Positions 53,829 through 63,083 of a DNA stretch of 64,000 bases are shown one piece after another. The position numbers were made by a program, and so were the translations under genes. Source of the DNA: Marinobacter alexandrii. Its GTDB lineage: Bacteria > Pseudomonadota > Gammaproteobacteria > Pseudomonadales > Oleiphilaceae. The stretch's first letter is position 1. Every line of letters starts with the position of its first letter. Location: positions 474,001 to 538,000 of the forward strand of contig NZ_SWKM01000014.1 in NCBI RefSeq assembly GCF_005871205.1, read 5' to 3'. Under the pieces are notes generated by a model. It had not been told where the DNA came from and did no database searches. It saw only the letters and a list, made by a program, of their open reading frames with translations.

Positions 53829-55556
53829 GTGGGAGAAACAGCCGATCCAAACTCTTCAGGGGCTCAAGGATCTGCTTTAGCCCCTGAACAGTACCAGGTA
53901 AAACAATGGTTGGCAGAGCTCGGCAAGAGCAACCGCCGGTGGATGTACGGTGCCGTAGTGGCGGGGGTGGTAACCGGTATTTCTGCCCTGGTGCAAATGA
54001 CCATAATCGCCCTCATCGTCCATCGGGGTGTCGGCGAGGCTGTGCCAGTCAGAGAGCTGTCTCCCCTATTTCTTGGGCTCTTGGCCGCCGTTTGTGTTCG
54101 CGCTCTCGGCCAGGGTATGCAAACGCGCATGGCTGCCCGGTGCAGCGAGCATGTCCGGTGCGATGTGCGGCGGCAGATCCACCAACACTGGAACGCCTCT
54201 GGCCCCGTCGCCCTTGGCCATTTTTCCGCGGGCGAGCTGGCCAGGGAGTGGCTGGATCACGTTGAAGCGCTGCACGGTTATTACGCACGGTTTCTGCCCC
54301 AGCTATTATTAGCCTTAATCATCCCCAGTCTCATACTGATCCTGGTATTTACCCTGGATTGGCTCGCAGCCCTGCTTCTGTTGTTGTCCGCGCCCCTGAT
54401 TCCCCTGTTTATGGCACTTGTGGGAATGGGTGCGGAAAAGCTCAACCAGCAGCACTTCCAGACGATCAGCCGGCTCTCCGGGCAGTTCCTGGATAAGGTC
54501 CGCGGGCTGACCACGCTGCAACTGTTTGGACAAACGGACGCCGCCGCCTCTGTGCTCGCCACCCGCTCGGATGCCTATCGGCGCATTACCATGAAGACCC
54601 TTCGAATAGCCTTCCTGTCTTCGGCTGTTCTTGAGTTCTTTGCCTCAATGGCGATAGCAGTCATCGCCATTTACATCGGCTTTGGTTTGCTTGGGTACAT
54701 CACCTTTGGCCCCGCAGACGAACTGACCCTGTTTTCCGGGCTCCTGATTCTGCTGTTAGCACCGGAATTCTTCCAGCCACTGCGAACCCTTTCCCAGCAC
54801 TATCACGACCGGGCATCCGCACTGGGTGCCGGTGCCGAAATTCTGTCCCGAATGAATCGCCTGGGGCGTGGTTCTCCACGCGGCGGCCACGATGGCCAGC
54901 GCGAGGATAAGCCTCAAGACAGCGTTCTGCTGGGCGCGGTGGGCCTGTGCTACCGCCAGGAACAGCCGATCTTTTCGGATTTATCACTGTCGTTCGAGAA
55001 AGGTGATTGCATTGCCCTCACCGGCCCGTCTGGCGGCGGCAAAAGCAGCCTGCTTCATTTGCTGGCCGGGTTCGTAGTGCCGGATGAGGGATCGATTTCA
55101 GTATTCGGAAAACCACCCGGCTCTTTCAGTTTTGGCTGGCTCGGACAAACCGGGTTCCTGGTTCAGGGCTCCTGGGCCGACAACCTTCGCCTGACCCGTC
55201 CGGACGCCTCAGACATCGCCATCGAAACAGCCCTCACCAATGCGGGGCTGCGGCCTTTGCTGGAAAGTCGTGATGCCGGCATTCACAGCCAGGTCTCGGA
55301 AGACGGCCAGGGGCTGTCCGGTGGACAGGCGCGAAGGTTGAGCCTGGCCCGTATCTTCGTGGCAGATTACGACCTGATCCTGCTGGACGAGCCCACTGCC
55401 GGACTGGATACCGACAGCGAAGTGCATGTGATCGAAGCCCTGCACAAACTGGCTGAAGCCGGCAAGACGCTGATTTTTTCGACGCATCACCAGGCACTGC
55501 TGACTCTCGCTAACCGGGTATTACTGGTTTCCGATGGAGAGCTGCGGGATGCATGA
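53829..55556 (+). CDS. cydD: Thiol reductant ABC exporter subunit CydD
   Basis: A 575-aa half-transporter: six membrane helices (~35-320) then the ATPase domain with Walker A GPSGGGKSS, signature LSGGQARRLSLARI, Walker B ILLDEPTAGLD and H-loop STHHQ. With CydC it exports glutathione and cysteine to the periplasm, needed for bd-oxidase assembly and cytochrome maturation. The GTG start directly follows the cioB stop; no separate ribosome site is seen, so re-initiation is likely. The 28-residue lead is poorly structured, so a start further in remains possible. Confidence 0.92.
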   Translation: MGETADPNSSGAQGSALAPEQYQVKQWLAELGKSNRRWMYGAVVAGVVTGISALVQMTIIALIVHRGVGEAVPVRELSPLFLGLLAAVCVRALGQGMQTRMAARCSEHVRCDVRRQIHQHWNASGPVALGHFSAGELAREWLDHVEALHGYYARFLPQLLLALIIPSLILILVFTLDWLAALLLLLSAPLIPLFMALVGMGAEKLNQQHFQTISRLSGQFLDKVRGLTTLQLFGQTDAAASVLATRSDAYRRITMKTLRIAFLSSAVLEFFASMAIAVIAIYIGFGLLGYITFGPADELTLFSGLLILLLAPEFFQPLRTLSQHYHDRASALGAGAEILSRMNRLGRGSPRGGHDGQREDKPQDSVLLGAVGLCYRQEQPIFSDLSLSFEKGDCIALTGPSGGGKSSLLHLLAGFVVPDEGSISVFGKPPGSFSFGWLGQTGFLVQGSWADNLRLTRPDASDIAIETALTNAGLRPLLESRDAGIHSQVSEDGQGLSGGQARRLSLARIFVADYDLILLDEPTAGLDTDSEVHVIEALHKLAEAGKTLIFSTHHQALLTLANRVLLVSDGELRDA

Positions 55557-57165
55557 GCTGGCACCCTGGTTACGGTTGATATTTCAGCGCTGGGGTAGAC
55601 TCTCGGTCGGAGGCCTGCTGCTTCTGATTACCCTGCTTTCCGGGATGGGGCTTCTGGCGCTATCGGGCTGGTTTATCACCGAGACGGCACTGGCCGGGCT
55701 CCTGCTCGCAGCCGGCGCCCAGGCCTCTATTAACCTGTACACCCCCGGAGGCGGTATTCGTTTGTTTGCCCTGACTCGAACCGTCGGGCGCTATCTGGAA
55801 CGGGTGTATAACCACGATACGGTCTTACGCCAACTGTCAGATATTCGAACCCGGTTATTCCGGCAACTGGCGGCCACGCCTCGCAGTCATCGTCGTGGGC
55901 TATCCGGCGCCCAGTGGCTCTCGCGATTAACCCGCGACGTGGATGCCCTGGACACGCTGTATCTGCGCCTGATTGCGCCTACCGCCTTGGCAGTGGTGGT
56001 CAGCCTGCTGATGGTGCTCTTGGCCCTGATCCTCTTCGATACCCGAATCGCCCTGTGGCTTGGACTGTTGCTGGGCATTGCCCTGCTCTATTCGACCATT
56101 GGCACACTGGCCCGCACCCGACAAACCTCCCGCCGGCTCAGCGATGGTGAAGAACGGTTGCGCACCCACATTATTGAACACCTCGAAGGCTTTGCAGAAC
56201 TCACCGCGGCCGGGCGCACTGGTAAGCATGCGGCCTGGTTGATGCGTCAGGCACACGGCTTCGCCAAGGAACAGGCAAAGGTGGATCGGCGCTTGGGCTG
56301 GAATCAGGCGTTAACACACCTTCTGATCAACCTCGCTGCGATCGTTGTCCTGTGGGCAGGATTCGGGCTGTTTCAATCCGGGCAGATCTCAGGGCCGGTG
56401 CTGGTGTTGTTACCCATTGCCCTGCTGGGACTGGCCGAGGTTTATGCAGTGTTGCCGGAGGCCTTCGGAAAATTCGGGGCCACTGAAGCCTCCGCAAACC
56501 GTCTAAACCAAGATTCTCTGGATGCTCCCGGGGAAGGAACAATTCAAGCAACAGAACCGCCCAATGGCACGGCGCTGGTCGCAACAGAACTGGGAGTGCG
56601 CTACGACGACTGCCCGCCAATCTTCATGCACTTCAATCTGACCGTTGCTCGCGGAGAACACCTGGGGCTAGTTGGTCACTCCGGCAGTGGCAAATCGACT
56701 CTGGCAGATGCTCTGGCGGGCCTCTCGCCTGCGTTTCAAGGCGACATTGCGCGGCTGCCAACGAGTTACCTTACCCAGAGCACAGTACTTTTCGAGGACA
56801 CATTGAAGGCAAATTTGCTGGTGGGCGATCCTGAAGCCAGTGATACCCAGCTCTGGCGGGTATTGGAGCTAGTCGAATTGGCCGAAAGGTTCGCAAGTGA
56901 GCCTGATCAGCTGGAGACTTGGCTCGGCAGCAGCGGAAGCCGGCTTTCCGGTGGCGAAGCCCGGAGGATCGCCCTGGCCCGGGTACTGTTGAGTCCTGCA
57001 CCATTGTTGATACTGGATGAGCCGTTTACCGGGGTGGATTCGCCTACGCGGGGGCGCATCTGTAAAAATCTGCGGTATTGGCTGAAAGGAAAAGCGGTGA
57101 TTGCCTTGGGCCACGGGCCGGATGCCCTACCGGACACCGACCGCGTGATTCACCTGATTGCCTGA
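55549..57165 (+). CDS. cydC: Thiol reductant ABC exporter subunit CydC
   Basis: A 538-aa half-transporter with six helices (LLITLLSGMGLLALSGW, the conserved CydC first helix, then YLERVYNHD and others) and an ATPase domain: Walker A GHSGSGKST, signature LSGGEARRIALARV, Walker B LLILDEPFTGVD. The H-loop is LGHGPD. The ATG overlaps the cydD stop by eight bases. It ends the operon, nine bases before the convergent reductase gene ends. Confidence 0.93.
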   Translation: MHELAPWLRLIFQRWGRLSVGGLLLLITLLSGMGLLALSGWFITETALAGLLLAAGAQASINLYTPGGGIRLFALTRTVGRYLERVYNHDTVLRQLSDIRTRLFRQLAATPRSHRRGLSGAQWLSRLTRDVDALDTLYLRLIAPTALAVVVSLLMVLLALILFDTRIALWLGLLLGIALLYSTIGTLARTRQTSRRLSDGEERLRTHIIEHLEGFAELTAAGRTGKHAAWLMRQAHGFAKEQAKVDRRLGWNQALTHLLINLAAIVVLWAGFGLFQSGQISGPVLVLLPIALLGLAEVYAVLPEAFGKFGATEASANRLNQDSLDAPGEGTIQATEPPNGTALVATELGVRYDDCPPIFMHFNLTVARGEHLGLVGHSGSGKSTLADALAGLSPAFQGDIARLPTSYLTQSTVLFEDTLKANLLVGDPEASDTQLWRVLELVELAERFASEPDQLETWLGSSGSRLSGGEARRIALARVLLSPAPLLILDEPFTGVDSPTRGRICKNLRYWLKGKAVIALGHGPDALPDTDRVIHLIA

Positions 57166-57174
57166 ACCTGAGGA

Positions 57175-58416
57175 TTACCGGGTTTCCAGAACCTCAAACG
57201 TGAGACCGGCGTTGCGGGTCAAACGGTCCAACAGGCTGCCGTTCAGCAGGGAGGACGGTGTCCAGAAACCGCCCTCTTTCTCGGCCGGAATGTCGAACGC
57301 CAGGCACATACCGGCTTCGCCCAACATTTTGCCCGTTGAACCATAGCCGGGGTCCTGATCTCCGGTGACCTTGGTGATGATAGTTTTGCCGTCCTCGGTG
57401 CGCCCCACGAACCGCAGGTCGTAGTATCCTGCTTTCTGGGCTTCCGGGCTGGGCCCTTCACCGGGCTGGGGCACGAACTTCTCCACCAGCCAGCGCGAGG
57501 GCTTGATGGCCGACGCCGTGAAGAAAGCGGCAAGGCCGCTGGTGATGCCGTAGGCCGCCAAACGGCCTTTCATGCCCCGGCCCGTCATCATCGCTTCATC
57601 GTAGGTGAATTCCTTACCGTAACGCGCGTTCTGCAGCGCGTTCGAGCGGTGGATGATGCGGGTGTTGATCGCCCCCATCACAAACGGCGCCAGCCAGACG
57701 TTAAAGGTCTTATCGTACTCGGCGCCCTTGAGGCTGGGCTGACGGGCCTCGGAGCGATGTCCTGCCGGAGAAATGGAAAACGGGTTGGCCAGTTCTTTGC
57801 GCAGCTTAGGATCCGCTCCAGCTTCTTTGGCGATGTTCATCATGGAGGCCACAGTGCCACCGGAGAACTCGCCCTTGAGGGCCTTTACCCGCATCCGGAC
57901 ATTCTGACACGGCTCACCAAATGTCTGCTCGGCTTGCTGCTGAAGAAACCAGACGCCCATGTCGGATGGAATGGAATCGAAGCCGCAGCAATGGACAATG
58001 CGCGCACCGGAGGCTTTGGCCTCGTCTTCATAGCGGTCGACCATTTTGCGGATCCATTGCACTTCCCCCGTCAGATCGCAGTAATCCGTTCCAGTACGCA
58101 CGCATGCCTGAACCAGAGGTTCACCGTAAAGCGCATAGGGACCCACGGTGGAAATAATCACACGGGTCTGGGCACACATGGCCTGCAGTGCCTGCTCATC
58201 GGCGGCATCGGCCAGGATGACGGGAAGATCCTTGGCCTTGCTGCCAAGGTCGCTTTTCAGAGTATTCAGTTTGGATTCGGAGCGCCCGGCAATGGCCCAA
58301 TTTACCGTTTTCCCTAGTCCATAGGTCTCAAGCAGATAACGGGTGAGAATTTGGCCAACAAAACTGGTGGCGCCAAATACGACCAGATCGTAGGTCGTCT
58401 CTGCTGATTTAGTCAT
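57175..58416 (-). CDS. Saccharopine dehydrogenase-family / trans-acting enoyl reductase-like protein
   Basis: A 413-aa protein with an N-terminal Rossmann fold (VVFGATSFVGQILTRYL, residues 12-28) that would bind NADP. The middle contains CCGFDSIPSDMG and the C-terminal VTGDQDPGYGSTGKMLGEAGMCL, both characteristic of the trans-acting enoyl reductases of mycobacterial lipid synthesis and their proteobacterial relatives. The probable substrate is an unsaturated acyl chain. AAAGGA precedes the ATG. It is followed upstream by the membrane protein at 58449, in the same orientation. Confidence 0.82.
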   Translation of the reverse strand: MTKSAETTYDLVVFGATSFVGQILTRYLLETYGLGKTVNWAIAGRSESKLNTLKSDLGSKAKDLPVILADAADEQALQAMCAQTRVIISTVGPYALYGEPLVQACVRTGTDYCDLTGEVQWIRKMVDRYEDEAKASGARIVHCCGFDSIPSDMGVWFLQQQAEQTFGEPCQNVRMRVKALKGEFSGGTVASMMNIAKEAGADPKLRKELANPFSISPAGHRSEARQPSLKGAEYDKTFNVWLAPFVMGAINTRIIHRSNALQNARYGKEFTYDEAMMTGRGMKGRLAAYGITSGLAAFFTASAIKPSRWLVEKFVPQPGEGPSPEAQKAGYYDLRFVGRTEDGKTIITKVTGDQDPGYGSTGKMLGEAGMCLAFDIPAEKEGGFWTPSSLLNGSLLDRLTRNAGLTFEVLETR

Positions 58417-58448
58417 TGCTCATCCTTTGCGTTTCATATGATTGATTT

Positions 58449-58865
58449 TTAAGCGGCCGTGCGTGGCGCGCGGGCGCCCATCACAACCATAAACACGGCG
58501 ACACCCAGCCCCCAGAAGCCGTTAAGAAGCAGGCCACCAACCCAGGTCTGAGCCGACACTTCGAGACCTTTCATCGGAAACACTACCAGCATGGCAACCG
58601 CTGTTGGCCCGACCGCGCCCAACAAAATATGGCCGAGCCAGTACTTAGCCCCGGCCAGGCGGCCAACGAGGAGCCAAAGCACCATACCCCAGAGACCGCC
58701 AAAAAACGCTAAAGAGAGAACTGCAGGCACGCCCAGTGGCGGCACCGGCGTTAAGTTGAAGGGTGCCATCGGGACGACGCCAGCTAGATAAAAAACCACG
58801 AACAGGCCCTGATGGAAGACCAGAGTTGCAAGAAAACCGGCGATAAATGCTTTAATCCAGACCAT
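58449..58865 (-). CDS. Hypothetical four-helix membrane protein
   Basis: A 138-aa protein with four hydrophobic segments (KAFIAGFLATLVFHQGLF, LSLAFFGGLWGMVLWLLVG, HILLGAVGPTAVAMLVVFP, GLLLNGFWGLGVAVFMVV). No catalytic motif is visible. It reads in the same direction as the reductase gene with 32 bases between, so it may be co-transcribed. No family was recognised. Confidence 0.7.
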   Translation of the reverse strand: MVWIKAFIAGFLATLVFHQGLFVVFYLAGVVPMAPFNLTPVPPLGVPAVLSLAFFGGLWGMVLWLLVGRLAGAKYWLGHILLGAVGPTAVAMLVVFPMKGLEVSAQTWVGGLLLNGFWGLGVAVFMVVMGARAPRTAA

Positions 58866-59053
58866 AATGAGTCCCTGTCAGTGTATTATTCTTTAGTCTT
58901 AAGTGGTTGATTCTGCACAGCGCAGCAACACACTGCAAATGTTATTGTCATTGCTGTGCCAGAGGCCGCTTTCCATGCCGCCAGGTGCATTTGCGTCGGC
59001 TGGGCCAATCGCTTGTAATCGTTAATGGGGCAGACTGCCCAACAGAATTCAAG

Positions 59054-59404
59054 ATGACGCCGAGGAGGTACACATTGATTACAACCCTGTTGATAGTAAG
59101 CCTGGCTCTTGCCGTTTTCAGTGGCTTTCTGTGTTGGCAGGTCATTGAACAGCGCAAGATGATCGCGCAGATGATGGAGTCCGACGACATTGATGGCGAA
59201 GCTCCAGATCCCGAGCTGGTGCTAACCATGCGAGTGCTGGACCCGATCGCCATCGCCAAGCGGGAATCCCGCTCAGGTCGCATGCTTGCCGACAAGCTGC
59301 CGGTCATGGTGCGGAAAATGGTCTACCAGGAAGTGATGAAAGAGCTGGAGACCGAGATGGCGGAGCGGGAAATCGATGTCCACATGCACATTGAATACCG
59401 CTAG
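59054..59404 (+). CDS. Hypothetical membrane-anchored protein, 116 aa
   Basis: A short N-terminal hydrophobic helix (residues ~7-28) is followed by an acidic linker and two amphipathic helices (IAIAKRESRSGRMLADKLP, VMVRKMVYQEVMKELETEM). Single-pass topology. The ATG at 59054 was chosen because the frame before it (from 58907) is Cys-rich and non-typical. It precedes the next hypothetical gene by 15 bases. No family recognised. Confidence 0.55.
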   Translation: MTPRRYTLITTLLIVSLALAVFSGFLCWQVIEQRKMIAQMMESDDIDGEAPDPELVLTMRVLDPIAIAKRESRSGRMLADKLPVMVRKMVYQEVMKELETEMAEREIDVHMHIEYR

Positions 59405-59419
59405 GAGAGGATCGATAGT

Positions 59420-59899
59420 ATGAGCACTTCCCTGATCATCCCGGCGGTCCTGCTACTCGCTTCGCTAATCGCGTTGGGCTTCACGCTAAGCCAGTTGCAA
59501 GCTTCACGACGACAGCTGAGGATTCTCAATGCTCAACGAATTGCCGCCCAAAGCGATATTCAGAAACGCAGGATGGAATTGGAGGAGGTCCGCAACCGGG
59601 CAAAATTACTTGAAGACACGGTGTCCGGCGGCGCCAGTGCCGTGGAGAGGGTTCACAAAGCGATTTCCAACACCACATTTGGCCTGATCGACCTATTTTC
59701 CCGGGACGAAGAGTTCCGCCAGAGCGCCCGAAAAGCGCGCGACACCCACGATCAAACCAGCACGACGGTGTACAAGACCGTTCGCACCACCAACAAGGCT
59801 CTGCATATTCTCGCCGACACCCTGATCATTGGGAAGGCTGAGAAGCAACTCGCCTCGAGAAAACCAGGCGGCAGCGACTCACCCAAGACGGGAAAATGA
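59420..59899 (+). CDS. Hypothetical membrane-anchored coiled-coil protein
   Basis: A 159-aa protein: N-terminal membrane helix (residues ~5-25), then a coiled coil (QRIAAQSDIQKRRMELEEV), and a second helical stretch with a Ser/Thr-rich middle. AGGAGAGG lies upstream of the ATG. Together with the preceding gene it looks like a small membrane-associated pair, function unknown. It converges on rlmA. Confidence 0.6.
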   Translation: MSTSLIIPAVLLLASLIALGFTLSQLQASRRQLRILNAQRIAAQSDIQKRRMELEEVRNRAKLLEDTVSGGASAVERVHKAISNTTFGLIDLFSRDEEFRQSARKARDTHDQTSTTVYKTVRTTNKALHILADTLIIGKAEKQLASRKPGGSDSPKTGK

Positions 59900-59914
59900 C
59901 CCCTATGGCGGCAA

Positions 59915-60757
59915 TCAGAGCTTGGCGAATCGCTGCAGCGTAACGTCTACCGTAACCGTAAGCTCGCTCAGATTCGCCGCCCGCGCCCGGCCCTCGGCAC
60001 TGGCACGATAAAGGTGCGGCGTCATCGCCAGCAAATCGGCAATCACCGTTTGCCCCGTCAGGGTCAGGGTATGGCGAACCGGCTCAGACGCCACCAGCCT
60101 GAAGCCTTCTGGCGCGGTCTCGTTTCTGGGCCTTTCCGGTTTCAGTTCCGGATAGATGATTTCCCTCAGTTCCCGAAGGTGATCAGGTCCCGCATCCACC
60201 TGCAAAACCAGGCCCCCTGATTTCAGGACACGATGGAATTCACCATAAACCGGGAAGCCGAAAAGGCACAGTACGGCATCCAGCGTGCCGGGCAATACCG
60301 GCAGATTGGCGTTACTGCCCACCACCCAACTTATCCGTTTATCCTGCTTGGCTGCAGCCAGCACCGCCCACTTGGAAATATCCAGACCGACAACAGCCGC
60401 CTCCTGGGTTTCGGGCAGTGATTCGGCCAGGCGCCGGGTGTAGTGGCCCTCGCCACAGCCAGCATCCAGTAAACGGACCCGTTCAGCTTCCGGCAAGACG
60501 CCTGCTGCGGCCCGGTTTACGGCGTCTGAGATGGTGTTGTAGAAGCCGGCGTTCAGGAAACGCTGCCGCGCGGCTACCATGTCTTTGCTGTCCCCGGGAT
60601 CGCGGGATCGCTTCTTCTGCACAGGTAACAAATGCACATAGCCCTGGCGGGCAATGTCATAGCTGTGTCCGGCCTCGCAGCGCCAGCTCTTACCATCACG
60701 GTGCAGGGTCTGGCCATCAAGTGGGCACGCCAGTGCATCAAAGGGAATGAGGGACAT
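59915..60757 (-). CDS. rlmA: 23S rRNA (guanine-N1)-methyltransferase RlmA
   Basis: A 280-aa enzyme that methylates N1 of G745 (E. coli numbering) in helix 35 of 23S rRNA. The N-terminal zinc-binding region and the conserved block LLPVQKKRSRDPGDSKDM are clear, and motif I of the SAM domain is LLDAGCGEGHY. The zinc ligands are C11, D14, C27 and H31: the second Cys of the usual C-x2-C is Asp here. The gene is followed by a hairpin terminator shared with the etf genes. It is probably transcribed alone. Confidence 0.93.
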   Translation of the reverse strand: MSLIPFDALACPLDGQTLHRDGKSWRCEAGHSYDIARQGYVHLLPVQKKRSRDPGDSKDMVAARQRFLNAGFYNTISDAVNRAAAGVLPEAERVRLLDAGCGEGHYTRRLAESLPETQEAAVVGLDISKWAVLAAAKQDKRISWVVGSNANLPVLPGTLDAVLCLFGFPVYGEFHRVLKSGGLVLQVDAGPDHLRELREIIYPELKPERPRNETAPEGFRLVASEPVRHTLTLTGQTVIADLLAMTPHLYRASAEGRARAANLSELTVTVDVTLQRFAKL

Positions 60758-60822
60758 GAGAAAAATTCCGACTATCAGGATGATTCGGTAACTCAGGCGC
60801 GCCTATTTTATGACCGCCCAAC

Positions 60823-60849
60823 AAAAAAGGCACCCGAAGGTGCCTTTTT
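60823..60849. terminator. Bidirectional intrinsic terminator after etfA
   Basis: A-run then GGCACC, CGAA loop, GGTGCC and a T-run: the stem is A/T-flanked so that it reads as a terminator in both directions. On the minus strand it lies 15 bases after the etfA stop and would end etfBA transcription. On the plus strand it has no gene to end immediately upstream. Confidence 0.88.
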
Positions 60850-60864
60850 CAAGCGTTGAGAAAG

Positions 60865-61806
60865 TTACAGAACTTTCTTCAGCTCTTCTTCCAGCTGCGG
60901 TACTGCTTCAAACAGATCCGCTACCAGGCCGTAATCGGCCACCTGGAAGATCGGCGCTTCTTCGTCCTTGTTGATCGCAACGATCACCTTGGAGTCAGAC
61001 ATACCGGCCAGATGCTGGATGGCACCGGAGATGCCCACGGCAATGTACAGCTGCGGAGCAACAATCTTACCGGTCTGGCCAACCTGCATGTCGTTCGGTA
61101 CGAAACCAGCGTCGACAGCAGCACGGGATGCGCCAACTGCAGCACCCATCAGATCGGCTACCTGCTCCAACATTTTGAAGTTGTCGCCGTTCTGCATGCC
61201 ACGACCACCGGAAACAACGATACCGGCGCTTGCCAGATCAGGCCGGTCAGACTTGGCCAGCTCTTCGCTTACGAATTGGGACAAGCCAGCGTCTTTTACA
61301 ACGTCCAGCTGTTCGACAGCTGCGGAACCACCTTCACCAGCAACTGGGTCGAAAGCGGTCGGGCGAACGGTAATAACTTTGATGCTGTCACTGGATTTTA
61401 CAGTGGCAATCGCGTTACCTGCGTAGATCGGGCGAACGAAGGTGTCTTCGGACTCCACACGCATGATGTCGGACACCTGCGCAACGTCCAGCAGTGCAGC
61501 AACGCGTGGCATGAAGTCCTTGCCCACGGTGCCAGCAGCGGCCAGGATGTGGCTGTAGCCCTTGCCTACTTCGGCAACCAGCTCACCCAGGTTTTCACCC
61601 AGGAAGTGGCCGTAGGCAGCGTTGTCGGCAACCAGTACCTTGTTAACGCCTTCAGCCTTGGCAGCAGCTTCGGCAACGGCGCTGCAGTTCTCGCCGGCAA
61701 CCAGGACGTCGATGTCTCCGCCGATGGCCTTGGCGGCCGCTACAACATTCAGGGTAGCCTGCTTCAGGCTGCTGTTGTCATGTTCAGCAATTACAAGGAT
61801 GCTCAT
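60865..61806 (-). CDS. etfA: Electron transfer flavoprotein alpha subunit
   Basis: A 313-aa ETF alpha. The C-terminal FAD-binding domain is diagnostic: VGASRAAVDAGF, QVGQTGKIV and YIAVGISGAIQHLAGM. With EtfB it carries electrons from acyl-CoA and other dehydrogenases to ETF-QO. The ATG overlaps no gene but abuts the etfB stop directly (61807), so the two are translationally coupled. Length matches the family (310-320 aa). Confidence 0.97.
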   Translation of the reverse strand: MSILVIAEHDNSSLKQATLNVVAAAKAIGGDIDVLVAGENCSAVAEAAAKAEGVNKVLVADNAAYGHFLGENLGELVAEVGKGYSHILAAAGTVGKDFMPRVAALLDVAQVSDIMRVESEDTFVRPIYAGNAIATVKSSDSIKVITVRPTAFDPVAGEGGSAAVEQLDVVKDAGLSQFVSEELAKSDRPDLASAGIVVSGGRGMQNGDNFKMLEQVADLMGAAVGASRAAVDAGFVPNDMQVGQTGKIVAPQLYIAVGISGAIQHLAGMSDSKVIVAINKDEEAPIFQVADYGLVADLFEAVPQLEEELKKVL

Positions 61807-62556
61807 TTAGATCACCTTCGCTTCGTTCTTCAGTTTATCGACGAGCTCTGCAACGTCTGCCACTTTCACGCCAGCCTGACGGGAAGCAGGCGCTTCAACC
61901 TTCAGGGTGGACAGGCGCGGGGCGATGTCGACGCCCAGATCAGCCGGGCTCATGGACTCGAGCGGCTTCTTCTTCGCCTTCATGATGTTCGGGAGCGAGG
62001 CGTAACGTGGCTCGTTCAGGCGCAGGTCTGTGGTAACAACCGCCGGCAGTTTCAGTGACACGGTCATCAGACCACCGTCTACTTCGCGGGTTACGTTAAC
62101 CTTCTCGCCTTCAACAACCACTTCTGACGCGAAAGTGCCCTGCGCCATGCCGGTTAGTGCTGCGAGCATCTGGCCAGTCTGGTTGTTGTCAGAATCAATG
62201 GACTGTTTGCCGAGAATAACCAGCTTCGGCTCTTCTTTCTCGACAACACTTTTCAGCAGCTTGGCCGCTTCGAGGGACTGAACCTCGTCGTCGGTTTCCA
62301 CGTGGATACCACGGTCAGCGCCCAGGGCCAGTGCAGTTCGAATCTGCTCCTGTGCAGCTTTCGGGCCGATGGAGACCACCACGATTTCACTGGCAACACC
62401 CTTCTCTTTCAAGCGAACCGCTTCTTCAACAGCGATTTCACAGAACGGGTTCATTGCCATCTTGACGTTGGCGAGATCAACACCGGTGTTGTCCGGCTTG
62501 ACGCGCACCTTTACGTTGTAGTCGATTACTCGTTTTACAGCGACCAGAACCTTCAT
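61807..62556 (-). CDS. etfB: Electron transfer flavoprotein beta subunit
   Basis: A 249-aa ETF beta with the family N-terminus [20 protein letters not shown], the AMP-binding region around [20 protein letters not shown], and a C-terminal tail typical of proteobacterial ETF beta ([13 protein letters not shown]). GAGGA precedes the ATG. It is the first gene of etfBA and faces the ETF-QO gene across a 527-base divergent spacer. Confidence 0.97.
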   Translation of the reverse strand: MKVLVAVKRVIDYNVKVRVKPDNTGVDLANVKMAMNPFCEIAVEEAVRLKEKGVASEIVVVSIGPKAAQEQIRTALALGADRGIHVETDDEVQSLEAAKLLKSVVEKEEPKLVILGKQSIDSDNNQTGQMLAALTGMAQGTFASEVVVEGEKVNVTREVDGGLMTVSLKLPAVVTTDLRLNEPRYASLPNIMKAKKKPLESMSPADLGVDIAPRLSTLKVEAPASRQAGVKVADVAELVDKLKNEAKVI

Positions 62557-63083
62557 AGATTCCTCGTTCTTCTACGATGGGTTTAAAGACTCGCAATCAG
62601 AAACACTCTTTTGCGACCCCGCAGCTGCGGACCTCGGAGTATTCTTGATTCCTGTAGTTTCGACGTGAAGCCGGAATTATGGGCCTTCACATCGAACGTT
62701 ACAAACAGCTTCCTCACGCGGGGCCTGCTGTCACGGCGGACTAATACTGCAGGCAAAGGGTGAACGGGTCAATAGTCCCGCTCTGACGCGCCAGGAGCGT
62801 TTTTCAAGCTGATTGGCCAGTGTTGACTGTGCCAGCCAGTGAGACGATACTAAAAAACGCCTCAGAACACACGATGTTTCGGTGTACACGTACAATGCCA
62901 AAGGAGAGACAGAATTTCAAACAAACGTTTGTTTGATTCTGCAAATACGATACCCTCTCCGTTAATAGTCGGTGTTATCGGCTTCGGGCAGTCGTCTATA
63001 GGCAGTTTTACCGGTATGATGACGCCCCAGAATTCCGCCTACGGGCACACAATATCCATTAAAAGAAGTTTGAGGAGACCAAC
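62557..63083. promoter_or_regulatory. Divergent etfB / ETF-QO intergenic region
   Basis: The 527-base spacer contains no gene with a credible ribosome site and frame. It must hold the promoters of etfBA (minus) and the ETF-QO gene (plus). A perfect palindrome sits at 62917-62936. I did not find a confident -35/-10 pair by eye. Confidence 0.6.
62917..62936. promoter_or_regulatory. 20-bp perfect palindrome, candidate TetR/PsrA-type operator
   Basis: TCAAACAAACGTTTGTTTGA is its own reverse complement and lies 147 bases before the ETF-QO start. The CAAAC/GTTTG half-sites are like those bound by PsrA, a TetR-family fatty-acid sensor that controls beta-oxidation and etf genes in pseudomonads. That the regulator is PsrA is inference. 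TetR-type operators are usually palindromes of this size. Confidence 0.72.

Noticed and set aside
58907-59053. N-terminal extension of the 116-aa membrane protein
   Set aside because: The frame before 59054 is Cys/His-rich, lacks a ribosome site and would bury the membrane helix.
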